A stretch of DNA of 48,794 bases from a virus. The notes beneath the pieces are model-generated. The model searched no databases, was not told where the DNA came from, and saw nothing but the letters and a program-made list of their open reading frames with translations. Below are positions 21,454 through 31,986 of this stretch, in pieces. Made by a program: the position numbers and the translations under genes. Numbering within the stretch: position 1 is the stretch's first letter; each line of letters begins with the position of its first letter. Location of the stretch: IMG/VR virus record IMGVR_UViG_3300042463_000998, positions 1-48,794 of that record; one strand, 5' to 3'.

Positions 21454-24242
21454 TGGAAAAAACACTACTCTCAAGTTTGGTGAAAAACCACGTCCCGGGA
21501 TTTGTTCGGGACGAATATCCTACGTTCATATTATTCCTCGAGAAATACTATGAGTGGTTGGAAACGACACAGCAAGTTTCTGAAGAGTTACACAATCTAA
21601 AAAATTCCTTTGACATTGATGCATCCAACAATTTCTACCTGGAACAACTGAGACAGGATCTTCTACCATATTTTCCTAGCGAAATAATGGCAGACAAGCG
21701 TTTGTTCCTGAAATTGATCGGTGCTTTCTATCGCACAAATGGAACACAGAACTCTATCAAATTCCTTTTCAGAGCACTATACAATGAAAATATTGATATC
21801 TATTATCCTAAAGATGACATTCTAATAGCATCAGACGGAAAATGGGTGTTGCCATTGGCACTCAGGATAGATACAAATGATTCCAACATTCTCAATATCG
21901 AGAAAACTTTACTAACTGGCCAAACATCAAAAGCAACTGCGGTTGTTGAAAAAGTTATTCGCTCAGTTGATCGACAGTTAGGCATCACATACATCGAAGT
22001 GTATGTTTCAAACGTCAGCAGGCAGTTTACAACAGGTGAAATAGTCAGCGCGGTATATAACAACGGCACACAAGACATAAGTGTCTCTGGTCGTTTGGTT
22101 GGCGCTTTGTCTGAAATTAGCATTGATCCTAGAAATCGTGGCTTATTGTATAATGGCTATGATGAAACAACTGGTTATCCAGGTGATCCAGTAACTATTG
22201 TTGGAGGTTTAAATCCACTAGCTTCATCACCAGTTGGCGCGATAGCTCACGTGGGACAAACAACTAAAGGTAGTATCACAGATATTGCCATCACGAATGG
22301 TGGCTTTGGATTTAGAAACCAAGATGATGATCCGGATACAATCATATTTGATTTTGTTGGTGGGTTTGATGGATCCATATTCGGCACAGAAGCTAAAGCT
22401 GAATTGTCATTGGTTGATGGAAACAGCAGTCGGACAATTAACGTTGCAACCACAAGTGTAAGCACACTGAATTCCGCACATATCAATATCGCATCAATAG
22501 AGTCAAACACAATCAGTTCTATTACAGGATTTGATTCGTTCAACGTATACTCAATGTCGTTTGTGTCTCTATCAGGCTCTGGTGGCGGATACAGATCAAA
22601 GCCCAGCTTAGAAACATTTAGTCTGTATAATGAAATTTATGATGATTCTCTTGTTATATCGTCTGCAAGTATCATCAAAGGAACAAGAATAATAACAGAC
22701 AACACACAGAACCTGGCAAATTCATTTGAACCAGGTGACTATGTTCGCCTGTTCTTAAATAATCGCTATGAAGAAGTGTTGGTTGTGGATTCAGTAACCA
22801 CTAACACAATAGGTTTTGCTAATGTTTTTCCAAATGACATTAGTGGTGTTTCAGTGTTTAAGGTGAATCGTAACGATTTGTATAAACTAGGATCACTAGG
22901 AAGAATTGTTGTAACGTCAGGTGGCACTGGATATCAACTAAACGATATCATAACATTCACAGGTGGCTCAGGATATGGTGCTAACGCATATGTCTCTGAG
23001 GTGTTCGCTGGCAATAATGGAATCAAAACTGTCACCATTAACAATCATTCATCTGGCGCATATGTCATAGGTGGTGAAGGATATGCTAGAGATTCTTTGC
23101 CGTCATTATCTGTCCAATCAGCTAATGGTGCAAATGCGGTCCTGCATGTGAGTGAGGTTACAGGTGATGGTGAATCACTAGATTTGACCACATCTAGAAT
23201 TGGCTCAATATCGTCACTGAGAATTACCAGCTATGGTTATGATTATGTTGAGACTCCAAAGATTTCTTTGAGAAATGCAGATTTGGTGGTTAGCAACACG
23301 ACGGAAGGACAGCTTTTTGTTTCCAACACCAGTGTTTATCAGGGAGCGTCTAATGTTGCTACAACATTCAAGGCGACTGTTGATAGTTACAATCCTGCAA
23401 CAGGCATTCTACGTGTTTTTGATTATCGCGGCACAGTTGATACAAATATCAAGATAAACAGCGATGATGGAACAGTCAATGCTGACGTTATTTCATCCTC
23501 ATTCTATGGTGATGGTCGTGCTAAGGCTACAGCAGATTTTGAGAATGGTCTGATTAGATATCCAGGACTCTATCTGAATACGGATGGCCAAGTTAGTTCT
23601 GATAAGCGTTTGCAAGATGGTGAAAAGTATCACAATTTCTCATACATCATTAAATCCAGAACTGATTATTCTAAATTTAAGAATCCATTGTATGATATAT
23701 CTCATCCAGTGGGAACAAAAATCTTTGTAACTAGGATTGACGATAATCAAGAAACTGTGCCTTATGGTTCAAATTCACAAACTCTGTTGATCACAACATT
23801 GAACGACAGTTATAATATTTCAAGCAATTCAAATATTGTAACTTCTACGAATGTTTCATCCAATTTGAGATCGACAGTGAATGTTGGTGACTACATAATT
23901 ATAAACAGTATTAACAAGCCAATCCAGAATACAATGAATGTTGTTTCTGGATCAAATGTTATTTTTGGTGCTGCAAACAGTGTCAACTTTATCAATGATT
24001 TGTTAGAAGGTGATGTTCTTAACCTATCAACAGGAAACACAGTCACGATTACAGAGGTGTCAAACTCGACATATGCCACAGTTGATACAATAATTGGTGT
24101 CACATCAGCTTCAGTAACAGCGAACGTGATATATGCGGAAATTAAGAAAGTCTCAGCAGTTACGGCCAACACAATCACTGTTACAACAAATTATAGACAT
24201 AATGGTTCATTCTTGACAGCCAACGTACAGAAACACAGATAA
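21453..24242 (+). CDS. 7: gp7-like baseplate wedge protein
   Basis: A 929-residue protein. Residues ~10-120 include VPGFVRDEYPTFILFLEKYY, EWLETTQQVSEELHNLKN and a helical ADKRLFLKLIGAFYRTNGTQNSIKFLFRAL. These resemble the start of the large wedge protein that follows gp6 in T4-like aquatic phages. By order (25, 6, this, 8) it corresponds to T4 gp7 (1032 aa), the wedge initiator. From ~260 on it is a chain of beta modules: GGFGF (~285), GGTGYQLNDI and GGSGYGANAY (~490-515), GGEGYARDSLPSL. The name rests on order and size more than on motifs. Confidence 0.7.
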   Translation: MEKTLLSSLVKNHVPGFVRDEYPTFILFLEKYYEWLETTQQVSEELHNLKNSFDIDASNNFYLEQLRQDLLPYFPSEIMADKRLFLKLIGAFYRTNGTQNSIKFLFRALYNENIDIYYPKDDILIASDGKWVLPLALRIDTNDSNILNIEKTLLTGQTSKATAVVEKVIRSVDRQLGITYIEVYVSNVSRQFTTGEIVSAVYNNGTQDISVSGRLVGALSEISIDPRNRGLLYNGYDETTGYPGDPVTIVGGLNPLASSPVGAIAHVGQTTKGSITDIAITNGGFGFRNQDDDPDTIIFDFVGGFDGSIFGTEAKAELSLVDGNSSRTINVATTSVSTLNSAHINIASIESNTISSITGFDSFNVYSMSFVSLSGSGGGYRSKPSLETFSLYNEIYDDSLVISSASIIKGTRIITDNTQNLANSFEPGDYVRLFLNNRYEEVLVVDSVTTNTIGFANVFPNDISGVSVFKVNRNDLYKLGSLGRIVVTSGGTGYQLNDIITFTGGSGYGANAYVSEVFAGNNGIKTVTINNHSSGAYVIGGEGYARDSLPSLSVQSANGANAVLHVSEVTGDGESLDLTTSRIGSISSLRITSYGYDYVETPKISLRNADLVVSNTTEGQLFVSNTSVYQGASNVATTFKATVDSYNPATGILRVFDYRGTVDTNIKINSDDGTVNADVISSSFYGDGRAKATADFENGLIRYPGLYLNTDGQVSSDKRLQDGEKYHNFSYIIKSRTDYSKFKNPLYDISHPVGTKIFVTRIDDNQETVPYGSNSQTLLITTLNDSYNISSNSNIVTSTNVSSNLRSTVNVGDYIIINSINKPIQNTMNVVSGSNVIFGAANSVNFINDLLEGDVLNLSTGNTVTITEVSNSTYATVDTIIGVTSASVTANVIYAEIKKVSAVTANTITVTTNYRHNGSFLTANVQKHR

Positions 24243-24249
24243 ATAAACC

Positions 24250-25578
24250 ATGTCATCGTTATTAACAAAAAATTTCAAAATCCTTATGGCCAAGCAAATT
24301 CTGAATTTGCTTGATATTGGCTCAAACGCATATTTGCCAGAAGCTAGGAAGTCCTATGTCTACACATTCATAGGAAAAGCACTGCCGTGGAATTCCGGCA
24401 CAGAAATTCCACCGGCTCCTATAGACTCCGATAACGCAATTAATGAGTATTACAGAAGAGGAATTCTGGCAAAACAGATTTCCTTGGAGAATGCTACCCT
24501 TGTCGTTCCAAGAATAAACTGGCAGGCGAACACAGTTTATTCCACATACACATCAAATACAAATTTTTATGTGTTGAATACCAGTGATCAAGTTTTCAAG
24601 TGTCTATCAAATGTCAGGTCAAATTTGGCATCAACATCACAGCCTGAACTCACACTATCAACAACCTCACTTGAAGAACCATACATTGAAACCGCTGATG
24701 GTTACAAATGGAAATATCTTTACACATTAACATCAACGCAAAAACAGAAATTTTTGGGTGATGAATGGATGCCTGTTACGTTCAACAAATTCGTAAGGGC
24801 GGCCGCAGCACCGGGCTCCATTGATGTGGTGACAATTACAAATAGTGGAAACAATTACACAAATGGTTCAACCCAATCGATCATCTCTATTGAGGGTGAT
24901 GGAACTGGTGCGATATTGAAGGCCAACGTTGCTGGTGGACAAATTCAGGATGTAATTATCCAGAATAGGGGTTCAGATTATACATACGCCGCAATAACGA
25001 TTCAGGATGTTGCTGGTGGTATCGGATCAGGTGGCGCAGCAGTTGTTTCTATTGCACCGCATTCAGGACACGGTTTTGATCCTGTTTATGAATTGAATGC
25101 GTCAACCATCATGTTCAACGTTGAATTTGATGGTGATGAAAATGACACTTTACCGACAGAAAATGATTTCCGTGAAATAGTATTGTTGCATAATCCTAAT
25201 GAGTCTGGCGGTCAAGTACTGGCCGCAGGCAGTTCATATACATTATACACACGAATCAAAACTTCTCCTGGTGTTGGAGATTTCAATACAGACGAAATTG
25301 TATATCAAGGCGCAACTTTTGGAGATGCGACATTTACAGCAAATGTAATTTCATTCGATGAAGTACAAAATTACCTATACATCAATGACGTTCGTGGAAC
25401 ACTGCAACAAAATCAGACCATCAAAGGTCTATCTTCAGGCTCAATTCGTGTTGTTAACTCAATCAAAGCGCCCACATTAGATTTATATACCGGCAAGATT
25501 TTATACATATCAGATAAACTGCCGATCACACGCGATCCCTCACAAACGGAAAGAATCCGTTTTATCCTGAGTTTCTAA
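24250..25578 (+). CDS. 8: gp8-like baseplate wedge subunit
   Basis: A 442-residue protein (T4 gp8: 334). The gp8 signature is NFYVLNTSDQVFKCLSNVRSN...TSQPEL, then EPYIETADGYKWKYLYTLTSTQKQKFL (~107-171). An earlier YVYTFIGKALPWNSGTEIPPAP block is also typical. Residues ~191-278 are the same Gly-Tyr-turn beta module as in gp6 (TITNSGNNYTNGS; IIQNRGSDYTYAAITI), which explains the extra length. gp8 stabilises the wedge between gp7 arms. A GATAAATA string overlaps the previous stop but sits too close to the start codon to be a convincing promoter. Confidence 0.86.
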   Translation: MSSLLTKNFKILMAKQILNLLDIGSNAYLPEARKSYVYTFIGKALPWNSGTEIPPAPIDSDNAINEYYRRGILAKQISLENATLVVPRINWQANTVYSTYTSNTNFYVLNTSDQVFKCLSNVRSNLASTSQPELTLSTTSLEEPYIETADGYKWKYLYTLTSTQKQKFLGDEWMPVTFNKFVRAAAAPGSIDVVTITNSGNNYTNGSTQSIISIEGDGTGAILKANVAGGQIQDVIIQNRGSDYTYAAITIQDVAGGIGSGGAAVVSIAPHSGHGFDPVYELNASTIMFNVEFDGDENDTLPTENDFREIVLLHNPNESGGQVLAAGSSYTLYTRIKTSPGVGDFNTDEIVYQGATFGDATFTANVISFDEVQNYLYINDVRGTLQQNQTIKGLSSGSIRVVNSIKAPTLDLYTGKILYISDKLPITRDPSQTERIRFILSF

Positions 25579-25589
25579 ACGAGGAATAA

Positions 25590-28500
25590 ATGACAACTCT
25601 ATTCAATTACGATCCATATTATGACGACTTCGATGAAGATAAAAACTTCATGCGAGTGCTTTTCCGCCCAGGCTATTCAGTCCAAGCAAGAGAACTGACA
25701 CAGCTACAAACAATATTGTCTAACCAAATTGAGAAATTTGGTAATCACATTTTCAAAAGCGGCAGCCCAATCGTTGGGGGCAAAGTCTCATTAGACGACA
25801 AAGCAAATTATGTCATTTTGCAGCCACAATATGGCAATGAAGATATCGTTGTTACAGATTTCTTAGATAAAATTGTTGTATCTTACGGTTCAACAAAAGA
25901 CGTTCGCGCCAAAGTTATCGCTGTTGAAAGTACAACATCTAATCCTATCCTCGTTCTGAAATATTTGAGCGGAGAACGTTTCGCTGAAAGCGATGATCTT
26001 CGTGTATATGGTCAAAACATATTCGGAACATTGGCTACAACCGCAGCGACTGGCGGTTCATATGTTGCATATCTGCAAGAGGGTGTTTATTACTTTAAGG
26101 GTCAATTTGTTAAAGTTGTTCCACAATATCTAATCGTTGAACTATTCTACAGGCTAGGATCATCATCAACCATCAACTCACAGCCATCATACAAAGTCGG
26201 TATAGAATTTACTGAAGTGTTGGTTGATGAAATTGATGACACTTCCCTGTTGGATCCAGCGCAGGGTGCATTCAACTATCAAGCACCGGGTGCAAATAGA
26301 TTCCAAATTCAAACAGCACTCGCTAAGAGAACATTAGATTCCGCTGACGTTTCATCCTTCTTTGAAGTGATTCGTCTGGTAGCTGGCGTTAGGACAAAAG
26401 AGATTCAATATCCAATATACAGTGAAATTGAAGCATTGTTGGCCAGAAGAACCTTTGATGAATCTGGCAACTACACTGTTGATCCATTTGTCATCTCTAT
26501 TGATGAGGGTGATTCTGCTAATGGTATGTTCAATGTCGTATTGGATCCAGGCAAAGCGTATGTCAATGGATATGAATTCCAAACGATTGCGCCAACAACA
26601 ATCGAGTTAGCACGTGGGCGCGATGTGTCTAATGTATCAAGCTACGATTTACCTACCAATTATGAGTCATCTGTAGTATTGGACAGCATTCGTGGTACAT
26701 TGAATATCACAACATATCCACAGTTAGATATTCACATTGTACCAACAAACTCAATCAACCTGACAACAACAGCAGCATATAACAGCACAAAAATAGGTAC
26801 TACCCGTGCGAATATGATGCGTTATAATGACTCGACAACCAGTACTATTGGTGATACACACTCTTTCACAGTTAACGTTTTCGATGCAGTTGGCTCAGCG
26901 ATAACCGGAACAGTGCCTGCAGGTTCATCCACAACAACAATTAAGTTGCCGACAACATTTTCCGCCACAGCTGGTGCAAACGTGTATGCAAACATGTTGT
27001 TCCGAATTGTTAGTGGTGATCTAGCGGACGATGGTCCATTGCCAATCGTTTCATCGAACGCAACTTACATCACACTATCAACTTCACTGTCTAAAATACC
27101 AAGCACAGCCAATGGTGATTCATTCTCAATTGAATCCGACTTCAAACAAGCTGAGTCCCTGGTAATAACTGATGGCACATCCATCACATTCTCTGGAAAC
27201 ATCAACAGTGATTCTAAGAATTCACTGACTGGCTTTGCATATATTAATGAACCAAAACGTTCCAGCTTATTGTTCAATGTTCCTTATGATGCAATCAAAG
27301 ACGGAACTATCGACAATATGGATTTGTATGCCAGAAAAGCATATCTAAACAGAACAAGTGATGCGGGCGGATCCATAACAATCAACGCAGGTGGTACAGA
27401 CTCATTTGCATTTGCTGGAAGTCCAGGCGTTATTTCAGATTCTCTGATTCTGAACAACATCATTTGTACAGTTCGTAGCGGCGTATCGTCCAACACACAG
27501 TATGGCATCACAGCTAACAGTGTATTGAGTCTTGCAAATAATAACTTTACTGTTACCGCAGTATCTCCAACACAGTTTACAGTCAACTTGGTTGTGCCTG
27601 GTGTTTCGGTGGACTTTTTGATTACAACAAAAGTCAATGATGCAGAGAATGCTTCTACAGGTTCAACTCGCGGCAAACAGATGATACCACTAACTAGTGG
27701 TGCAGACTTACATGCAAAAGTTCCTAGTGAACTTGGTGGCGCAAACACACTGAATGCTGCAAACACTTCAGGTGAAGTCACTACATTCAGTGGTGGTTAT
27801 GTGTTTACTTCAGTTGGTGCAACCAACTTCACAGGCAACGCTATTCTAACTGATCTACGTACTCCAGGTAAACCAGTTAGCCTACAAGTTGCTGATGTGT
27901 ATGAGATTGTTGGAGTATATGACTCTAAGAGTCCTACAGCAAACGTATCAACAGCAATGTTGACGACAGCCACCAACGATATCACAGACAGTTATGAGTT
28001 TGATAACGGTCAGAAGAAAAATTACTATGACCATGCTACCATCAAATTGAAGCGTGGTTATAGTGCTCCGACAGGCACAGTTTATGTGCAGTACAGATAC
28101 CTGAAACACATTGCATCTCCTGCGACTGGTGGTGCTGGTCTATTCACCGTGGATTCGTACCTACAAGCAGGTTCAAATATGTCTTACGGTGACATTTCAG
28201 TATTTGCTAACAACGAAGATCAGAAACTTGTGCCATTGAGATCATCGTTTGATTTCCGTCCAACAAGAGCAGTTGCTAGTACAACACTATCTGGTGCACT
28301 GAATCCTGAGCCACTTGAACAAATTACAATGGACTACGATTACTACTTGAGTCGAATCGACCAAGTGGTTGTGAAATCTTCCAGAGAATTTGCTGTTATC
28401 AAAGGTAAGTCTGCGATCAATCCAATTGCACCTCCAGTCAACAACAAAGACATGTTGATTTACACACTGTATGTTCCAGCATATACAGATTCTGTGAATG

Positions 28501-31500
28501 ATGTTCGTGCAGATTTCAAAAATCATCGCCGCTATACAATGGGTGATTTGCAGAATTTTGAAGAGAGAATCAGTGGTCTTGAGTACTATGTTTCCCTAAG
28601 CACATTGGAGAAAGATGCAGCAGCAACTAAAGTTCTGGACGCAAACGGTCTAGAGCGTTCAAAGTATGGCATCTTGGTAGATAACTTCACAAGTAAAGAC
28701 AATCAAGCAACACGCGATGAAGTCAATTTTGACAACAGAAACTTGATTGAGAATGGTACACTCCAACCTGCATCTCTGATGCGCACGGTCAAGTTGATTC
28801 CTAGAACTGGCGACAACGTTGGTTCAGCATTCATCGCAGGAACAGGCACCAAGAAAGCTATGATGCTTTCTTACACAGCCCGTGAATTTGCAAAGCAGCC
28901 TTATGCAACAAAGTCTATGACAGTTGCAGATGCAGTTTTTGCTAACTTCAAAGGTAAGACAAAGCTATTCCCCGAATTCAGTGGTGATGTTGATACCGGC
29001 AGCACCGCAAAAGTTACACTGAACTCCAATCAGGGAATTTCAAATGCGTTCAATTTTATCAATGACGCATTCAAATACATTTCTGACAAAACTCCGACTT
29101 GGCAAAATGACAAAGATAGTCCTTTTGCAACAATCGCAGACAGTCAGTGGTACAAGACAGTACGTGAAGTTGATAGAAATAAAGCAACAGTCCAAAGTCT
29201 GGGTGGAAACACATGGGGCTGGGTTGCACCAGTAAATGATAACACATATCTGACCGCTGGCGCTGAACTGAAGCAGAAGCAAATATCCACATCTTCTTCT
29301 CAAGTCAATTTAGGTTCATTCGTTACAGATTTGGCAATTCAGCCATACATGAAGTCTAAGCAGATTCTGTTTACTTCTGAAGGTGTTCGCCCTAAAACTG
29401 TAATGTATTCGTTCTTTGATGACACGGATGTCAACAAGTATATCGTTGTTCCTAACCAAGTAACATTGAATACTGCATCACAGACACTAAGAGCTGGTGA
29501 ATCTGTGCTTATCGCAAACACTATTGCTGACTTGGCTGCCAATTTGTCAAGTTTGATTGCGGGCGGCACATCTTATGATCCAGCATTTGTTGTTGTGAGT
29601 GAAAGAGGATCTGCTAACGTTTCCATCATCAATGAAACAGGTAAAACTCTAGCAGGAAAATTTGTTTATGGTTTGGATACAGGAAGATATTATACCATAT
29701 CCACAATCAATGAGCATCGTTCAGGCTTAGGTAATACAACCACCACCACAATTACACTTGATGCTGGTGCGTCTTCTGCCAATGGATACTACACCGGAAA
29801 TACTGTTACGATTGTTCGTGCAGCTAATTCCAATGATGGCCTAGGACAACAACACACAATTACAGCATACAATGGAACAACCAAAGTTGCTAACGTAAGT
29901 GGTACAATTGCAACGACAGGACAAGTTATCTATTCAATGGGTAACAATAAGACCAATAAGCTCGGACAAGTTGGTGGTGCATTCTATATGCCAAAAGCAA
30001 CTTTCCGTTCAGGTCAAAGAACCTTCCGTGTAACCGAGTCGTTCAATAACACATATGATGCCGATTCGATCTCTTTTGCAGATAAGACATATACTGCATC
30101 TGGATTGATTGCGAACAAGACTGAATTGATTGAATCTGTGTTGAACGTTGATGTTGATTTCAAGATCACTGGCACACAAACAAGCGACAAACTTGTAAAC
30201 TCTGTTACAGTTGGATCACAGGTGTTGAGTAGCTGGGCGGTTGATCCACTGGCTCAAACATTCTTTGTTGATGCTGAATTGTATCCACAGGGTCTATTCT
30301 TGGATAGCATTGATTTGTTCTTCCGTGCAAAAGACGACAATCAGTTGCCTGTTACTGTGCAGATTCGCCCAACAGTCAATGGATTCCCATCTTCAGACTT
30401 CTGGTATCCAGAATCTGTTGTGACAAAGTATCCATCGGAAATTGTTGTTTCTGAGTCACCATCTATTTTGGATGCGACCAACACAAACTTCAAATTTGAC
30501 ATTCCTGTGTTCTTGAAGCCTGGTTTATATGCGATGGTTCTGTTGACAGATTCTCCACAATACAGTGTGTGGGAAGCTGAAAAGGGTGGCACAACAAGAA
30601 ACAACGAATATGTTGACAAACAACCATATTCAGGAACATTGTATAAGTCACAGAACGCTAGAGAATTCTCACCGTTCATCAATGAAGACTTGATGTTCAA
30701 AATCAACCGTTGCGTGTTCTCAACAACATCAGCAGTTCACGTTCTACAGAACGAAGGATTGACAACACCAATCAACATGGATAAGATTCGTTTGCTTGAA
30801 ACAGCAATCGTGCCATCAGATACATTGGTAAATGTTGAACGCACAATTTTGACAACACCATTGGGTGGCACAAAAGAAAGCACACCAAGAGCAATTTCAC
30901 CTGGACAAATCTATAGTTTTGCGTCAGATGAATTGTATGCAGTGGGTTTCCGTAGAAAGTCTATCGGCACTCAAAATAGTTTCACTATGAGAGTTGCTAT
31001 GTCCACAACAAACGATGCAATCTCTCCTGTGATATCACTGGAAAGTGCTGCTATCAACGTGTGGGAAAACTTCTTGGATAATGCTGTAATTGATGCTGAA
31101 GATTTCACAATCGTTTCTCCAGGTTCTGGTTACAGCAACTCAAACAACATCACAATCACAAGTTCAACAGGAACTGGTGCAACAGCCAACTTGAGCGTTG
31201 ATGCTAACGGTAATGTTGTTGGAATCTATGTTTCCGCTGGTGGCTCCGGTTATCTTGACGACTTCACAATCTCATATCCATTGGTCGGTTCAGGAACGGT
31301 AACAGCTAACGCAAACATTGTTTTGAACAGTGAGCACGATTCATCTGGTGGTCCATGTCTAGCTCGCTACATCACAAAGCCAATCACACTTGCTGATGGC
31401 TATGATGCGGGCGACTTGAGAGTTTTCTTGGGTGCAAATAAACCAGGTAGCTCAGAAGTTTCTGTTTACTACAAGATTCTTTCCGGCAACGACAATACGA

Positions 31501-31751
31501 CATTCAAAGATCGTGGCTATCAGAAAATGGTGTGTATCAATCCAACTACAACACCATCACTTGATGCATCATTCCGCGAATATGAATATCGCCCATCAGC
31601 GACAGTCAATGCAGTATCATATGTTGGTGAAAATGGTGTAACACACGACACATTCAAAACATTCGCAATCAAGATTGTTTTGACATCCAGTGATCCAGCA
31701 GTTGTTCCTACAGTTAAAGATTTGCGTATTATTGCAACTCCGGCAGAATGA
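25590..31751 (+). CDS. Giant baseplate/fibre-connector structural protein (DUF4815-like)
   Basis: A 2053-residue protein, the largest gene here. It starts MTTLFNYDPYYDDFDEDKNF, MRVLFRPGYSVQARELTQLQ, TILSNQIEKFGNHIFKSGSP, which is the DUF4815-type start shared by large baseplate proteins of T4-like aquatic phages. By position after gp8 it takes the place of T4 gp9/gp10, the pins and fibre attachment. The long beta-rich middle is followed at ~1015-1080 by RADFKNHRRYTMGDLQNFEERISGLEYYV. A further conserved-looking region is WAVDPLAQTFFVDAELYPQGLFLDSIDLFFRAKDDNQLPVTVQIRP in parts (~1548-1595). The Gly-Tyr-turn module appears at ~1836-1913 (PGSGYSNSNN, AGGSGYLDDF). Clear SD GAGGA before ATG. Confidence 0.83.
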   Translation: MTTLFNYDPYYDDFDEDKNFMRVLFRPGYSVQARELTQLQTILSNQIEKFGNHIFKSGSPIVGGKVSLDDKANYVILQPQYGNEDIVVTDFLDKIVVSYGSTKDVRAKVIAVESTTSNPILVLKYLSGERFAESDDLRVYGQNIFGTLATTAATGGSYVAYLQEGVYYFKGQFVKVVPQYLIVELFYRLGSSSTINSQPSYKVGIEFTEVLVDEIDDTSLLDPAQGAFNYQAPGANRFQIQTALAKRTLDSADVSSFFEVIRLVAGVRTKEIQYPIYSEIEALLARRTFDESGNYTVDPFVISIDEGDSANGMFNVVLDPGKAYVNGYEFQTIAPTTIELARGRDVSNVSSYDLPTNYESSVVLDSIRGTLNITTYPQLDIHIVPTNSINLTTTAAYNSTKIGTTRANMMRYNDSTTSTIGDTHSFTVNVFDAVGSAITGTVPAGSSTTTIKLPTTFSATAGANVYANMLFRIVSGDLADDGPLPIVSSNATYITLSTSLSKIPSTANGDSFSIESDFKQAESLVITDGTSITFSGNINSDSKNSLTGFAYINEPKRSSLLFNVPYDAIKDGTIDNMDLYARKAYLNRTSDAGGSITINAGGTDSFAFAGSPGVISDSLILNNIICTVRSGVSSNTQYGITANSVLSLANNNFTVTAVSPTQFTVNLVVPGVSVDFLITTKVNDAENASTGSTRGKQMIPLTSGADLHAKVPSELGGANTLNAANTSGEVTTFSGGYVFTSVGATNFTGNAILTDLRTPGKPVSLQVADVYEIVGVYDSKSPTANVSTAMLTTATNDITDSYEFDNGQKKNYYDHATIKLKRGYSAPTGTVYVQYRYLKHIASPATGGAGLFTVDSYLQAGSNMSYGDISVFANNEDQKLVPLRSSFDFRPTRAVASTTLSGALNPEPLEQITMDYDYYLSRIDQVVVKSSREFAVIKGKSAINPIAPPVNNKDMLIYTLYVPAYTDSVNDVRADFKNHRRYTMGDLQNFEERISGLEYYVSLSTLEKDAAATKVLDANGLERSKYGILVDNFTSKDNQATRDEVNFDNRNLIENGTLQPASLMRTVKLIPRTGDNVGSAFIAGTGTKKAMMLSYTAREFAKQPYATKSMTVADAVFANFKGKTKLFPEFSGDVDTGSTAKVTLNSNQGISNAFNFINDAFKYISDKTPTWQNDKDSPFATIADSQWYKTVREVDRNKATVQSLGGNTWGWVAPVNDNTYLTAGAELKQKQISTSSSQVNLGSFVTDLAIQPYMKSKQILFTSEGVRPKTVMYSFFDDTDVNKYIVVPNQVTLNTASQTLRAGESVLIANTIADLAANLSSLIAGGTSYDPAFVVVSERGSANVSIINETGKTLAGKFVYGLDTGRYYTISTINEHRSGLGNTTTTTITLDAGASSANGYYTGNTVTIVRAANSNDGLGQQHTITAYNGTTKVANVSGTIATTGQVIYSMGNNKTNKLGQVGGAFYMPKATFRSGQRTFRVTESFNNTYDADSISFADKTYTASGLIANKTELIESVLNVDVDFKITGTQTSDKLVNSVTVGSQVLSSWAVDPLAQTFFVDAELYPQGLFLDSIDLFFRAKDDNQLPVTVQIRPTVNGFPSSDFWYPESVVTKYPSEIVVSESPSILDATNTNFKFDIPVFLKPGLYAMVLLTDSPQYSVWEAEKGGTTRNNEYVDKQPYSGTLYKSQNAREFSPFINEDLMFKINRCVFSTTSAVHVLQNEGLTTPINMDKIRLLETAIVPSDTLVNVERTILTTPLGGTKESTPRAISPGQIYSFASDELYAVGFRRKSIGTQNSFTMRVAMSTTNDAISPVISLESAAINVWENFLDNAVIDAEDFTIVSPGSGYSNSNNITITSSTGTGATANLSVDANGNVVGIYVSAGGSGYLDDFTISYPLVGSGTVTANANIVLNSEHDSSGGPCLARYITKPITLADGYDAGDLRVFLGANKPGSSEVSVYYKILSGNDNTTFKDRGYQKMVCINPTTTPSLDASFREYEYRPSATVNAVSYVGENGVTHDTFKTFAIKIVLTSSDPAVVPTVKDLRIIATPAE

Positions 31752-31984
31752 CCATGCACATAAAAGTAGAAGGAACAAATTTTGTAAAAGACACCGGCAC
31801 AAACGCCCTGCTAATGACAGGGCGTGCAGGTCTAACAGAAAATGAAGCTAGAAAAAGATTGGCTGATAGGATCAATGGTAAAAACGATGATATAAATAAC
31901 CTAAAAGTGCAAGTTCAAGACCTGTCTTCTGATATACAGGAGATAAAATCACTATTAGCTTCACTGTTGCAACAGAGTAAATAA
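31748..31984 (+). CDS. Small coiled-coil virion protein
   Basis: A 78-residue protein overlapping the giant gene by ATGA (a second ATG at 31754 is possible). The N-terminal part is MHIKVEGTNFVKDTGTNALLMTGRAGLTENEARKRLADRI in pieces, a conserved start for a small protein placed before the fibre genes in aquatic T4-like phages. The C-terminal ~35 residues form a heptad coiled coil (INNLKVQVQDLSSDIQEIKSLLASLL). A linker or trimerisation role for the fibre base is plausible but inferred. Confidence 0.72.
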   Translation: MTMHIKVEGTNFVKDTGTNALLMTGRAGLTENEARKRLADRINGKNDDINNLKVQVQDLSSDIQEIKSLLASLLQQSK

Positions 31985-31986
31985 CA

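Noticed and set aside
24238-24245. GATAAATA before gp8 as a firm late promoter
   Set aside because: Same problem: the predicted start site coincides with the start codon.
25583-25592. AATAAATG strings at starts (25584, 34649, 36994)
   Set aside because: These lack the final A of the octamer and include the start codon itself; they are AT-rich start contexts.
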